NCBI RefSeq assembly: GCF_900105515.1
Contig: NZ_FNSY01000001.1
Coordinates: 6,560,001-6,624,000 of the forward strand
Source: Streptomyces sp. 2131.1
GTDB lineage: Bacteria; Actinomycetota; Actinomycetes; Streptomycetales; Streptomycetaceae
DNA length: 64,000 bases
Direction of reading: 5' to 3'
Position 1 is the stretch's first letter, and each line of letters starts with the position of its first letter. Made by a program: the position numbers and the translations under genes. This document shows, in pieces, positions 51,629 through 60,228 of this stretch. A model generated the notes under the pieces. The model was not told the DNA's origin. It did no database searches and was given only the letters and a program-made list of their open reading frames with translations.

Positions 51629-52891
51629 ATGGAAGACCCAGAGCACCGCAGACCGTTCGAGCACCGGCGCCTGCTGGTGGTGTCCACGAACTACGCACCG
51701 GAGCTGACCGGCATCGGCCCGTACGCCGCCCAGCTCGCCGAGCACTGGGCCGCGTCCGGCGCCGACACCCACGTCCTGACCGGCATGCCGCACTACCCGG
51801 CCTGGCGCACCGACGCGGCCTACCGGGGTGTGTGGCGCACCGAGGAGCGGCGCGAGGGCGTCACCGTCCACCGCAGGCGCCACTACGTGCCGGCCCGGCA
51901 GAGCGCGTTACGCAGAGCCGCCTTCGAGGCGAGCGTCCTGGCGCACGGCCTCCTCGCCCCGCCCGGCGTGCGCCCCGACGCGGTGGTCGCCCAGATGCCC
52001 AGCCTCGCCGGCGGCGTCATCGGCGCCCGTACCGCCCGCAGCCTCCGGGTGCCGTACGTCCCGGTCGTCCAGGACCTGATGGGCGCCGCCGCGGCCCAGA
52101 GCGGCATCCGGGGCGGGGACAGGGCGGCGGCCCTCGCCGCGAGGGCCGAGCGGTTCGCGCTGGGCGCCGCCACCCTCGTCGGCGTCATCCACGAGAGCTT
52201 CGTCCCCCGCGTCACCGCCTACGGGGTGGACCCCGGCCGCATCCGGGTCGTCCCCAACTGGAGCCATGTGCGCACCCCTTCGGCCGGCCGCGCCGCCACC
52301 CGGGCCCGGCTCGGCTGGTGCGAGGGCACGCCCGTCGTCCTGCACTCCGGGAACATGGGGCTCAAGCAGGGCCTGGAGGTCCTGGTCGACGCGGCCAGGC
52401 TCGCCCCCGAGATCCGGATCGTCCTGATGGGCGACGGCAATCAGCGCGACGCCCTGCGCGCCGGCGCCGCCGGACTGCCCAACCTGGACTTCCTGCCGCC
52501 CGCCGACGCGGAGGATTTCACCGACATCCTGGCCGCCGCCGACGTCCTTGCCGTCACCCAACGGGCCTCGGTGCTCGACATGAGCGTGCCCTCCAAGCTC
52601 ACCTCCTACTTCGTGTCCGGCCGCCCCGTCGTCGCCTCCGTGGCCGACGAGGGCGGCACCGCCGAGGAGGTACGGCGCTCCGGGGCAGGACTCCTCGTCG
52701 CGCCCGAGGACCCGGCCGCCGTGCTCGGCGCCGTACGCAAGCTCATCGAGTCACCCGCCGAGGCCGACGCACTCGGCGCCAACGGACCGCGGTACGTGGA
52801 CAGGTATCTGGGCCGGGAAGCCGCACTCGCCCGGTTCGACGCCCTGCTCACCGAGGCCTTGCGGGACCACCGAGAGGGACGCCGCCGATGA
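51629..52891 (+). CDS. Glycosyltransferase family 4 (WcaI-like)
   Basis: A 420-residue GT-B glycosyltransferase. The N-terminal acceptor lobe starts VVSTNYAPELTGIGPYAAQLAEHW, typical of the WcaI colanic-acid group. The C-terminal donor lobe has VLHSGNMGLKQGLEVL, DVLAVTQRASVLDMSVPSKLTSYFVSGRPVVA, with the donor-binding Ser-Lys-Leu in place of the classic E-x7-E. It would transfer a sugar to a lipid-linked intermediate on the inner membrane face. Codon 94 (51908-51910) is TTA, rare in Streptomyces and read by the bldA tRNA. Its stop overlaps the next start (ATGA). Confidence 0.9.
   Translation: MEDPEHRRPFEHRRLLVVSTNYAPELTGIGPYAAQLAEHWAASGADTHVLTGMPHYPAWRTDAAYRGVWRTEERREGVTVHRRRHYVPARQSALRRAAFEASVLAHGLLAPPGVRPDAVVAQMPSLAGGVIGARTARSLRVPYVPVVQDLMGAAAAQSGIRGGDRAAALAARAERFALGAATLVGVIHESFVPRVTAYGVDPGRIRVVPNWSHVRTPSAGRAATRARLGWCEGTPVVLHSGNMGLKQGLEVLVDAARLAPEIRIVLMGDGNQRDALRAGAAGLPNLDFLPPADAEDFTDILAAADVLAVTQRASVLDMSVPSKLTSYFVSGRPVVASVADEGGTAEEVRRSGAGLLVAPEDPAAVLGAVRKLIESPAEADALGANGPRYVDRYLGREAALARFDALLTEALRDHREGRRR
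51908..51910 (+). other. In-frame TTA codon in the WcaI-like gene
   Basis: Codon 94 of the glycosyltransferase, in Ser-Ala-Leu-Arg. TTA depends on the bldA tRNA in Streptomyces, so translation may be delayed until development. Confidence 0.9.
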
Positions 52892-54624
52892 CCGAACCGA
52901 TCCGCACGCTGGACGAGCAGGACGAACCCGCACTGCTCAGGGACCAGTTCCGCCAGCTACTGCGCTACCGGACCCTCCTCGTCACCGGTGTGCTCCTCGG
53001 GCTCCTCGGCGGCGGCTGGCTCGCCCTGAGCGGCGAGGACACCTACGCCGCCACCGGTGAGGTGTCCGTACGCTCCGCCGCCTCCGACCCGTTCGCCGCC
53101 GGGGCCTCGGCCGACAAGGGCATCAACATCGGCTCCGAACGCCAGACCGCCGTCAGCGACGCCGTGGGCACCATCGCGGCCGGCACCCTCGCCAAACAGG
53201 GCGACACCGTGGAGGTCGGCGCGCTGCTCTCCGGGCTCCAGGTCACCAACCCGCCCAACACCCTCGTCCTCAAGTTCGCCTACACCGGCCGCACCCCCGA
53301 GGAGGCCAGGGCCAGGGCCCAGGCGCTCGCCGAGGCCTACCTGGAGATACGGCGCGAGCGCACCGAGGACAGCATCGACAACATGGTCGACGGCTACCGC
53401 GCCCAGCTCAAACCGCTCACCGAACAGCGCGACCGCCTCGCCGAGCAGGAGACCGGGACGAGCGGCGACGACGTCACCAGCGCACGCGCCAACCTGATCG
53501 TCGCCATCTCCGCGCTCAACCAGAAGATCTCCGAACTCCGCGCCCTGGACACCACGCCCGGCTACCTCAACAAGAAACCCGTCGCCCCGCAGCACCCCAC
53601 CGGGGCCGGGCTGCCACTGCTGCTCGGACTCGGCGGCGTCGTCGGACTCGCCCTCGGGCTGCTGATGTCCTGGGTGCGGCTCGTCTTCGACCCGGCCGTC
53701 CGCTCCACCCGGGAACTCGTCCGCTCGCTGGGCGCCCCGCTGCTCGGCACCCTCCCCAGGGAGCGCGCGGGAGCCCGCTCCCTGCTCGCGATCGGCCGCC
53801 CCGGCAGCCGGCTCGCCGAGGAGTACCGGGCGGTCGCCTTTCGGCTCGCCTACGACCCCTCCTTCGCCGAACGCCGCCGGCTCCTGGTCACCGCGCCCCG
53901 GGGCGACAACGACATGGCGCGCGCCGCCGCCGCCAACCTCGCCGCCGCGTTCGCCGAGATGGGCCGGGACGTCCTGCTCGTCGAGGCCGACCTGCGCACC
54001 CCGTCCCTGGCAGCCGAGCTGGGCGTGGCCCACCCGGGCACCAAGGGCCCCCGCTGGGCCACGGGCCAGCAGGAACGCGGCTGGCCCGCCGACAGCCGCG
54101 CCAACGTGGACGTCCCCGGCTCGGGCGCCTTCACCCTGGTCGCCGGCCGCCGCACCGAGAACGTGCCGCGCGCCCTGACCTCAGCCCCCGTCAGCCGAAT
54201 CCTGGCGGAGGGCGGCAGACCCGGGGCGGTCGTCATCGTGCTCGCCCCGCCGGTCCTCTCGTACGCAGACGCCGTCGCCCTCGTCGACCGCGTCGAAGGC
54301 GTCGTCATCGTCTGCCGGCCGCGCGAGGTGCACCGCAGCGACCTGGAACGCATCCGCGAGGTCATCGGCGCGGCGGGCGGCTCGGTCCTGGGCACCCTGC
54401 TCCACCCCGGCTACGGCCGAGTGGACCGGCGGGCCCGCCGCAACGCCCCCCGGGACGGGCGCGGCCGGCAGCCCGCCGTGCAGGAGCCCGCCGCCCCGCC
54501 GGCCAGGTACGGCGACCCGGACGTGGCCGCCGTCCACGGCGACCCGGCCGAGACGCTCGGGCTGCGCACCGTGGACGACGGCCACGGGCGCGGCGGCCGC
54601 AACAGCGCCGCCGGACACAGATGA
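52888..54624 (+). CDS. Wzz/BY-kinase-like chain-length protein with a degenerate P-loop
   Basis: A 578-residue polysaccharide co-polymerase. The first membrane helix (about 32-52) and second helix (about 245-265) enclose an extracytoplasmic loop with coiled-coil character (residues 150-220). A CpsD/CapB-like cytoplasmic domain follows. Walker A should read G-x-G-K-S/T but is APRGDNDMAR (336-345), with no Lys, while the A' motif is VLLVEADLRTPS with Glu for the first Asp. ATP binding and tyrosine autophosphorylation are therefore doubtful. The tail is Pro/Gly/Arg-rich, without a Tyr cluster. It would regulate polymer length or export. ATG overlaps the upstream stop and TGA overlaps the next ATG. 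Confidence 0.85.
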   Translation: MTEPIRTLDEQDEPALLRDQFRQLLRYRTLLVTGVLLGLLGGGWLALSGEDTYAATGEVSVRSAASDPFAAGASADKGINIGSERQTAVSDAVGTIAAGTLAKQGDTVEVGALLSGLQVTNPPNTLVLKFAYTGRTPEEARARAQALAEAYLEIRRERTEDSIDNMVDGYRAQLKPLTEQRDRLAEQETGTSGDDVTSARANLIVAISALNQKISELRALDTTPGYLNKKPVAPQHPTGAGLPLLLGLGGVVGLALGLLMSWVRLVFDPAVRSTRELVRSLGAPLLGTLPRERAGARSLLAIGRPGSRLAEEYRAVAFRLAYDPSFAERRRLLVTAPRGDNDMARAAAANLAAAFAEMGRDVLLVEADLRTPSLAAELGVAHPGTKGPRWATGQQERGWPADSRANVDVPGSGAFTLVAGRRTENVPRALTSAPVSRILAEGGRPGAVVIVLAPPVLSYADAVALVDRVEGVVIVCRPREVHRSDLERIREVIGAAGGSVLGTLLHPGYGRVDRRARRNAPRDGRGRQPAVQEPAAPPARYGDPDVAAVHGDPAETLGLRTVDDGHGRGGRNSAAGHR

Positions 54625-55874
54625 GGGCCCGTACCGCGGTCGTCTGCTCGGTCGCGGACCAGGGGGTGGCGGCCCTCACCAACATCCTGGTGCTGGTCGC
54701 CGCCGCCCGGCTCTCCACTGTCGCCGGCTTCGCCCGCTTCTCCGCCGTCTACCTCGTCTTCACCGTGCTGCTCGGCGTCTCCGGCGCCTATACGGGCCAG
54801 CCGCTCGTCCTGCGCCGGGGCGGGGGAGACGACACCCGCGGCGCCTGCCGGACCGCCGCCTGCTTCACCCTCCTCGCGGCCACCGTCCTCGGCGGACTGC
54901 TCGCCGTCGTCTGCGCGCTGCTGCCGGGCCCCACGGCACAAGCCCTGATGGCACTGGGCCTCGTCCTGCCCGTGGTGCTCGGGCAGGACATCGTGCGTTA
55001 CGCCTTCGCCACGCTGCACGCCCAGCACCTGGCCCTGGCGGCCGACACCCTCCGGCTCGTCTGCGTCATGGGCGCGCTGGCCGTGCAACCGCACGGAGCG
55101 CCGGCCGCCCGTCTGGTTGCCGTCTGGGGGCTCTCCGCGTTGCCCGCGCTGCTGCTGTCGGCCGTCGCCCTGCACTGCAGGACCGCCGGCGCACCGGTGG
55201 CGCTGCGACCGCTGCTCGCCAGGGGACACCTCGGCCGGAGGTTCGTCGTCGAGTTCGGCGTCGGCAACGCCACCTCACAGCTCTCCGTGCTCGGCCTCGG
55301 CGCCGTCGGCAACCCGCTGGTCGTCGGCGCCCTGCGCGGCGCCACCACCCTCTTCGGCCCGCTCAACGTGCTGTTCACCTCCGCCACCGGCTTCGGCCCC
55401 CCGCTCCTCGGACGGCTCGCCACCGACCGGCTCCGGGTACGCGCCACCGCGGCGCTGGCCGCCGTCCTCGCCCTGACGGCCGCCTCCTGGGCCACCGTCC
55501 TCGCCCTGCTGCCCGGCTCCGTCGGCCGCCGCCTGCTCGGCGCCACCTGGCCCACGGCCGCGGAGCTGCTCCCGGCCACCGGCAGCCAGTACGCGGCGAT
55601 GGCCGCCGGCACCTGCGGCCTGCTGGCCCTCCGGCTCCTCGACCCGCGCACCACGTTGTCCATCCAGGTGGTGTTCTCGCTCGCCTCCGTGGCGTTCCTC
55701 GCATGCGGTTACGTCGTCGGGGGCGTCCCGGGCGCCGCCTGGGGGCTGTTCCTGGGCTCCCTCTGCAAGGCAGCCGCCACCTGGGTCAGGGTGGCGCGGC
55801 TGCGTCGGCGTACGCCTGCCCGCGACGAGGACGTCAGCGCCGACGCCCTGCCCGCCGCTCCCGGAACGTACTGA
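54621..55874 (+). CDS. Polysaccharide flippase-like membrane protein
   Basis: A 417-residue protein with about 11 or 12 hydrophobic helices, resembling Wzx/MATE-fold oligosaccharide translocases (VADQGVAALTNILVLVAAARLSTVAGFARFS at the start). It would flip lipid-linked repeat units across the membrane. Its start overlaps the co-polymerase stop. The 3' end overlaps the convergent polymerase gene by 41 bp. The family is divergent, so the assignment rests on topology and neighbours. Confidence 0.75.
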   Translation: MRARTAVVCSVADQGVAALTNILVLVAAARLSTVAGFARFSAVYLVFTVLLGVSGAYTGQPLVLRRGGGDDTRGACRTAACFTLLAATVLGGLLAVVCALLPGPTAQALMALGLVLPVVLGQDIVRYAFATLHAQHLALAADTLRLVCVMGALAVQPHGAPAARLVAVWGLSALPALLLSAVALHCRTAGAPVALRPLLARGHLGRRFVVEFGVGNATSQLSVLGLGAVGNPLVVGALRGATTLFGPLNVLFTSATGFGPPLLGRLATDRLRVRATAALAAVLALTAASWATVLALLPGSVGRRLLGATWPTAAELLPATGSQYAAMAAGTCGLLALRLLDPRTTLSIQVVFSLASVAFLACGYVVGGVPGAAWGLFLGSLCKAAATWVRVARLRRRTPARDEDVSADALPAAPGTY

Positions 55875-57381
55875 TCGCGGCCAGACACAGCGCGGCGATC
55901 GCCAGCTTCCCCGCCGCCTGGAGGAGCGGCCCGCGCAGCAGGATGAAGGTGTAACCGGCGATCAGCGGCGCGGCGATGGCCAGCACGCTCCCGGGGCCCG
56001 GCCCCGCCCGGGTGACGGCCAGGGCGTAGCGGCGGTCGGTGCGGGCCGACGCGTAACCGATCAGCGCCATCCCGCCGATCATGCCGGTCGCTCCGAAATC
56101 GACCCAGAACTCCGTCCACAGCGGGGCCGACAGATTGGTCATCCGCAGCCCCATCCACTGCCCGACCCGGACCCCGGTGTCCTCCGGCTTCCCGCTCCAC
56201 ACCGCGCGAGGCACGAAGAACAGCCCGGAGCCCGCCAGTTGGCGGCCATAGGTGTGGCCCCGGGTGCCGACCCACGAGATGGTGTTGGCGAACATCACCA
56301 TCTGGTCGTAGTCCTTCGTCACCAGCGGATCGAAGACCGAGGCCGACTGCACGGCCCGCTGGCTCCCCTCCTCGTACCGGAACCTGTCCGCGTACGGGAA
56401 CAGCACCAGCGCCCCCACCACGCCCGCCGTCAGCACCGTCCGGTAGACCGCCGCACTGCTCGGGAACGCGGCGAACACGAACGCCACCACCACGGTGAGG
56501 AACCAGTAACGGGCGTTGGAAACCGGGTTGTTCACGAGCAGGTTCAGCGCCACCAGCGCCACCCACACCAGCACCGTCGACGGTGTGCGCCGGGCCCGGT
56601 ACGAGGTCGCCAGGCGGCGGGTGTAGAAGAGGAGCGCCAGCAGCGCGGGGACCTGCCCGAATCCCTTGAGGAACGCCGAGCCCACATTGGACCCCTCCGC
56701 CGCCACCCCGCTCGCCGCGACCGTCTCGTTGATCTCCTGCCGGCTGGCGAAGAAGACCGCGGGCCCGCCCAGCTTCAGCACGTAGAACGCGCTCGCCGTG
56801 AACGCCAGCAGCACCAGCAGCCGCAGCCGCAGCGGATGGGCCACGGCGGGCCCGCTGCGGCCCCGCGCCGAGGGAGTCCGGCGGCGCAGCGGGCGCCGGG
56901 ACGCCAGCAGCGCCCCCAGGTCGTAGGCGGCACACCCCACCAGAACCATCGCGACGGCCGTGACCAGGTCCTCGCGCGGCCCCACCATCGGTGTCGGCGT
57001 CTGCCCGATCACCACCTGGGCGAACGGCGCCACACCCATCGCGATGTACACGAACATCCAGAAGACGCCCTGGAGCAGCCGCCGCCGGGTGGAGAGGATC
57101 ATCGTGGCGAGCCGGGCCCCCGCGTAGCAGGTCAGCACCAGCTGGAGCCAGTACGCCGTGTCCCGGACCTCACCGCCGGGCTGGGCGGCGATCACGGCGG
57201 GCAGGAAGCAGACCAGGCCCAGGGTGAGCGGCACCGACAGCGCCCGCGACAGCATCGACCAGGCGATCGGCCGCTCCGGCCGCTCCGGCGGCTTCGGAGG
57301 GCCACCGGACCCTCCCGGCTTCGGCGCGCCCGCGACCGTGGGCACGTCCCGCCCCCGCGCCGACGTGTGCACCGACGTCAT
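55834..57381 (-). CDS. O-antigen/oligosaccharide repeat-unit polymerase-like protein
   Basis: A 515-residue protein with 10 to 12 hydrophobic helices and a large extracytoplasmic loop (about 340-420) containing RFRYEEGSQRAVQSAS and TISWVGTRGHTYG, a layout like Wzy or EpsK-type polymerases. The N-terminal 45 residues are Pro/Gly-rich and cytoplasmic. The start at 57381 (MTSVHTS) is supported by a G-rich site. It would link repeat units outside the membrane. It is divergent from the next glycosyltransferase, with 109 bp between starts. Confidence 0.78.
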   Translation of the reverse strand: MTSVHTSARGRDVPTVAGAPKPGGSGGPPKPPERPERPIAWSMLSRALSVPLTLGLVCFLPAVIAAQPGGEVRDTAYWLQLVLTCYAGARLATMILSTRRRLLQGVFWMFVYIAMGVAPFAQVVIGQTPTPMVGPREDLVTAVAMVLVGCAAYDLGALLASRRPLRRRTPSARGRSGPAVAHPLRLRLLVLLAFTASAFYVLKLGGPAVFFASRQEINETVAASGVAAEGSNVGSAFLKGFGQVPALLALLFYTRRLATSYRARRTPSTVLVWVALVALNLLVNNPVSNARYWFLTVVVAFVFAAFPSSAAVYRTVLTAGVVGALVLFPYADRFRYEEGSQRAVQSASVFDPLVTKDYDQMVMFANTISWVGTRGHTYGRQLAGSGLFFVPRAVWSGKPEDTGVRVGQWMGLRMTNLSAPLWTEFWVDFGATGMIGGMALIGYASARTDRRYALAVTRAGPGPGSVLAIAAPLIAGYTFILLRGPLLQAAGKLAIAALCLAAISTFRERRAGRRR

Positions 57382-57490
57382 GCGCCCCCCCGGGATCAGC
57401 GAACTGCTGAACACTCTAACGAATCAGCCCACTTGAGGGTGACCCGATGACTACGCTGTGAATACTTGGCCATGGTGGAGGGGAACTCTG

Positions 57491-58654
57491 GTGAAAATCC
57501 TGCATGTTGTCACGCTCCACACACCGGACCACGCCTTCGGCGGTCCGACGCGAGTGGCGTTCAACCTCTCCGGAGTCCAACGGGCGCACGGCGACGACGC
57601 ACGCGTCATGGCCCTCGGCGACGGCTTCCCCGACGGCGAACTGCCCAGCCACGTCGAGGGAGTTCCGGTCCACCTCTTCCAGGCCCGGCACCTCCTCCCG
57701 ATGTTCGAGGTCAGCGGCATCACCTCCGCCGCGCTGCTGAACACCGCCCGCCGCATGATGCGCGGCGCCGACCTCGTCCACGTCCATCTGATGCGGGACC
57801 TGGTGACCCTGCCCGCGGCGCTCCTCGCGCTCGCGACCCGTACGCCCCTGGTCGTGCAGACCCACGGCATGATCGACCCCACCGAGAAGAGGGTCGCCCA
57901 GCTCACCGATCTCCTCGGGGTCCGCAAGGTGCTGCGCGAGGCGGACGCCGTCCTGCATCTGACCGAGATGGAGCGGCTCGATGTGAACGCCGTCGCCGCC
58001 CCCGTCCCGCTCACCCGCACCGTCCGGCTGGTCAACGGGGTCCGCCCGCAGGAGCGCAAGCCCGCCCGCGAGCCCGGCCGGCCGTTCACCGTGCTGTATC
58101 TGGCCCGCATCCAGGCGCGCAAGCGGCCGGAGGACTTCGTCGCCGCGATGCCGCACGTCCTCGCCCGCCACCCGGACGCCCGCTTCGTGCTGGCCGGCCC
58201 CGACACCGGGGCGCTGGCCGACACCCTCGCGCTCGCCCGGAGGCTCGGGGTGGCCGAATCCCTCGACCACGTCGGCCCGTTGGAGCACGACGAGGTGCTG
58301 GCCGCCGACCGCGAGGCCGATGTGTACGTGCTGCCCGCGATCGAGGAGCCGTTTCCCGTCTCCGTTCTGGAGGCGATGTCGGTCGGCACCCCCGTCGTGA
58401 TCACGCGCACCTGCGGGCAGGCCCCCGATGTGGCCGGGGCGGGCTCGGGCCGGGTGATCGACAGCCGGGTGGGCGAGGACGCGGCCAACGCCCGCAAGGT
58501 CGCCGACGCGATTCTGGAGCTGCTCGAGCCGGAGGCTGCCGAGCAGGCGGGCAAGGCCGCCTGGGAGCTGGTGAACGAGCAGTTCACCATCGAGGCCGTC
58601 ACCGCCACCCTCCGGCGCACCTACGAAGACGTGGTCCGCCGGAGGCGAGGGTGA
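57491..58654 (+). CDS. Glycosyltransferase family 4
   Basis: A 387-residue GT-B enzyme. The acceptor lobe starts VKILHVVTLHTPDHAFGGPTRVAFNLS. The donor lobe has VLYLARIQARKRPEDFVAAM and the E-x7-E motif in EEPFPVSVLEAMSVGTPVV (about 295-315). The GTG at 57491 follows GGAGGGG with good spacing; an upstream ATG at 57458 would run through that site. It would add a sugar to the growing repeat unit. Confidence 0.9.
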   Translation: MKILHVVTLHTPDHAFGGPTRVAFNLSGVQRAHGDDARVMALGDGFPDGELPSHVEGVPVHLFQARHLLPMFEVSGITSAALLNTARRMMRGADLVHVHLMRDLVTLPAALLALATRTPLVVQTHGMIDPTEKRVAQLTDLLGVRKVLREADAVLHLTEMERLDVNAVAAPVPLTRTVRLVNGVRPQERKPAREPGRPFTVLYLARIQARKRPEDFVAAMPHVLARHPDARFVLAGPDTGALADTLALARRLGVAESLDHVGPLEHDEVLAADREADVYVLPAIEEPFPVSVLEAMSVGTPVVITRTCGQAPDVAGAGSGRVIDSRVGEDAANARKVADAILELLEPEAAEQAGKAAWELVNEQFTIEAVTATLRRTYEDVVRRRRG

Positions 58655-58666
58655 GCGTCCCGCGCA

Positions 58667-59506
58667 TCAACGAAGAGGCTTCTCGCGGGACTTGAGCGCG
58701 ATCTGCCAGCGGTAGAAGCTCATCGCCAGCGCGAAGTCGAAGCCCGCCCGGCCGTCCAGGAAGCCCCGCTTGTAGAGATACATGTAGGCGAAGGACACCA
58801 CCGGTTTGAACGGCGCCTTGTGGAACAACTGCCCCTGGCGCGACTTGACCTGGCGGACCTGTTCCTTCACCTGGGGGTGGTGCTCCAGCCAGGCCTCCCA
58901 GTCCGAGTAGCGGTTGTGCCGTTCGAACCAGGCGGTCACCGGGTCGAGGTCCTGGTGCTCGATGGGGTGGGTGAGGGTGCCCACGCCGGCCGCGACCGGC
59001 TGGTAGTGGCCCTCCACCTCCCCGATCCCCGGCGCGTCCAGGTCCCCGACTTCCGGGTAGTGGCAGCGCGTCCGGTCGGTCAATGACCGTTTCCGGATCG
59101 TGTATCCGTGTCGCAGCCGCTTGCCCGAGAACCAGTAGCCGAGCGGAATGTCGTACGCGGCGGGCTTCGGTGCGTCCGGGTCCCGGAAGGTGTCCCGCAG
59201 CTCGGCCAGCAGCCCGGGGCTGAGCCGCTCGTCGCCGTCGAGCAGCAGGATCCAGTCCAGGTCCGTGCGGACGTTCTCCAGACACCACTGCTTCTTGCGC
59301 GGATGGCCGCCGTCCCAGGTGTACGTGACCACCTCGGCCCCGCACTCCTCGGCTATCTTCACGGTGTCGTCGGTGCTGTGGGAGTCCACCACGACGACCG
59401 CCTCGAAGTGGCCGAGCACCGATCTCACCGCCTCCGCGATGTTCAGCCCCTCGTTCTTGGTGGGGATCGCCACGGCTATCGGGAGTTTCGGCGTATCTGC
59501 GGTCAT
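58667..59506 (-). CDS. Glycosyltransferase family 2 (WaaE-like)
   Basis: A 279-residue GT-A enzyme. It begins IAVAIPTKNEGLNIAEAVRSV and shows the DSHSTDDT loop. DGDER near residue 90 is the metal/donor motif, and HPRKKQW is near 67. These match the WaaE/KdtX-like group that works on sugar-lipid or heptose acceptors. ATG overlaps the stop of the upstream lipoprotein gene by 4 bp (minus strand). It converges on the GT4 gene with a 12-bp gap. Confidence 0.9.
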   Translation of the reverse strand: MTADTPKLPIAVAIPTKNEGLNIAEAVRSVLGHFEAVVVVDSHSTDDTVKIAEECGAEVVTYTWDGGHPRKKQWCLENVRTDLDWILLLDGDERLSPGLLAELRDTFRDPDAPKPAAYDIPLGYWFSGKRLRHGYTIRKRSLTDRTRCHYPEVGDLDAPGIGEVEGHYQPVAAGVGTLTHPIEHQDLDPVTAWFERHNRYSDWEAWLEHHPQVKEQVRQVKSRQGQLFHKAPFKPVVSFAYMYLYKRGFLDGRAGFDFALAMSFYRWQIALKSREKPLR

Positions 59507-60225
59507 CCCTCGGCTCCTTCGGGCAGCCAGGCGTAGCAGCCTGTGGACGTGAACGTACGGGCGGCAGCGGGGATGGTGATCTTCCGGGACTTCCCGGTGT
59601 CGGAGGTGCCGGAGGCCAGCTCCTTGCCACCCGCCCCCTCGATGCTCCAGGAGCAGTCCGTGGTGGGGGACGCCGAGCGGTACACGCCCGGCCGGAGCTT
59701 CTTCCCGGAGTGCTTGCCGTCCGGGTAGCCGTACGCGGCCTCGTCGACCAGGTCCTGGTGCTGGGTGCAGAGCCCGGCGACGGCGTCGTTCGCGTCGGGG
59801 ATCTCGCCCGTCACGATCGCGCCGACCGCGGTGTCCCGGTCGGTCTTGACGAGGTAGCGCAGTCTGTCGCAGGTCTCCTGGCCGGTCTGGAGCACGGCCG
59901 CCGGGTCGGTCCCCTCGGGCACCCGGTCCTTCAGATACTCCTTCTCCTTCTTGGTGAACGTGCCGGTGGCCGGGGTGATCCGGTCGACGGGTGTCTTCTG
60001 GCCCTCGGACTCGGCGGGCGGAGCAGGCGCCTCCGGAGCCGCCGGATCCTCGGCGGGCGATGTGGCGGGCCCGGTGGTGGACGGTCCCGGAGCGGCGGGC
60101 CCGGAGGCCGCGGGGCGCTGGGCGCCCGCGGCCTCCGGGTCGTTCCCCTCCGCGGACGAGCCGCAGGAGGCCAGCGCCACCGCCGTCAGGACGACGACGG
60201 CACCGGCCAGGAACGGGTTTCTCAT
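59503..60225 (-). CDS. Lipoprotein of unknown function
   Basis: A 240-residue protein with lipobox ALASC (Cys21). A long Pro/Ala/Gly/Thr/Glu-rich linker (about 25-85) separates the anchor from a folded C-terminal part. That part has two Cys near 115-150 (GQETCDRLRYL, AGLCTQHQDL) and a final all-beta-looking segment with RPGVYRSASPTTDCSWSIEG and STGCYAWLP. The spacer suggests that the domain reaches into or beyond the cell wall. Coupled to the GT2 gene downstream and 3 bp from the LamG-type gene upstream. I do not recognise a family. Confidence 0.8.
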   Translation of the reverse strand: MRNPFLAGAVVVLTAVALASCGSSAEGNDPEAAGAQRPAASGPAAPGPSTTGPATSPAEDPAAPEAPAPPAESEGQKTPVDRITPATGTFTKKEKEYLKDRVPEGTDPAAVLQTGQETCDRLRYLVKTDRDTAVGAIVTGEIPDANDAVAGLCTQHQDLVDEAAYGYPDGKHSGKKLRPGVYRSASPTTDCSWSIEGAGGKELASGTSDTGKSRKITIPAAARTFTSTGCYAWLPEGAEG

Positions 60226-60228
60226 CTC

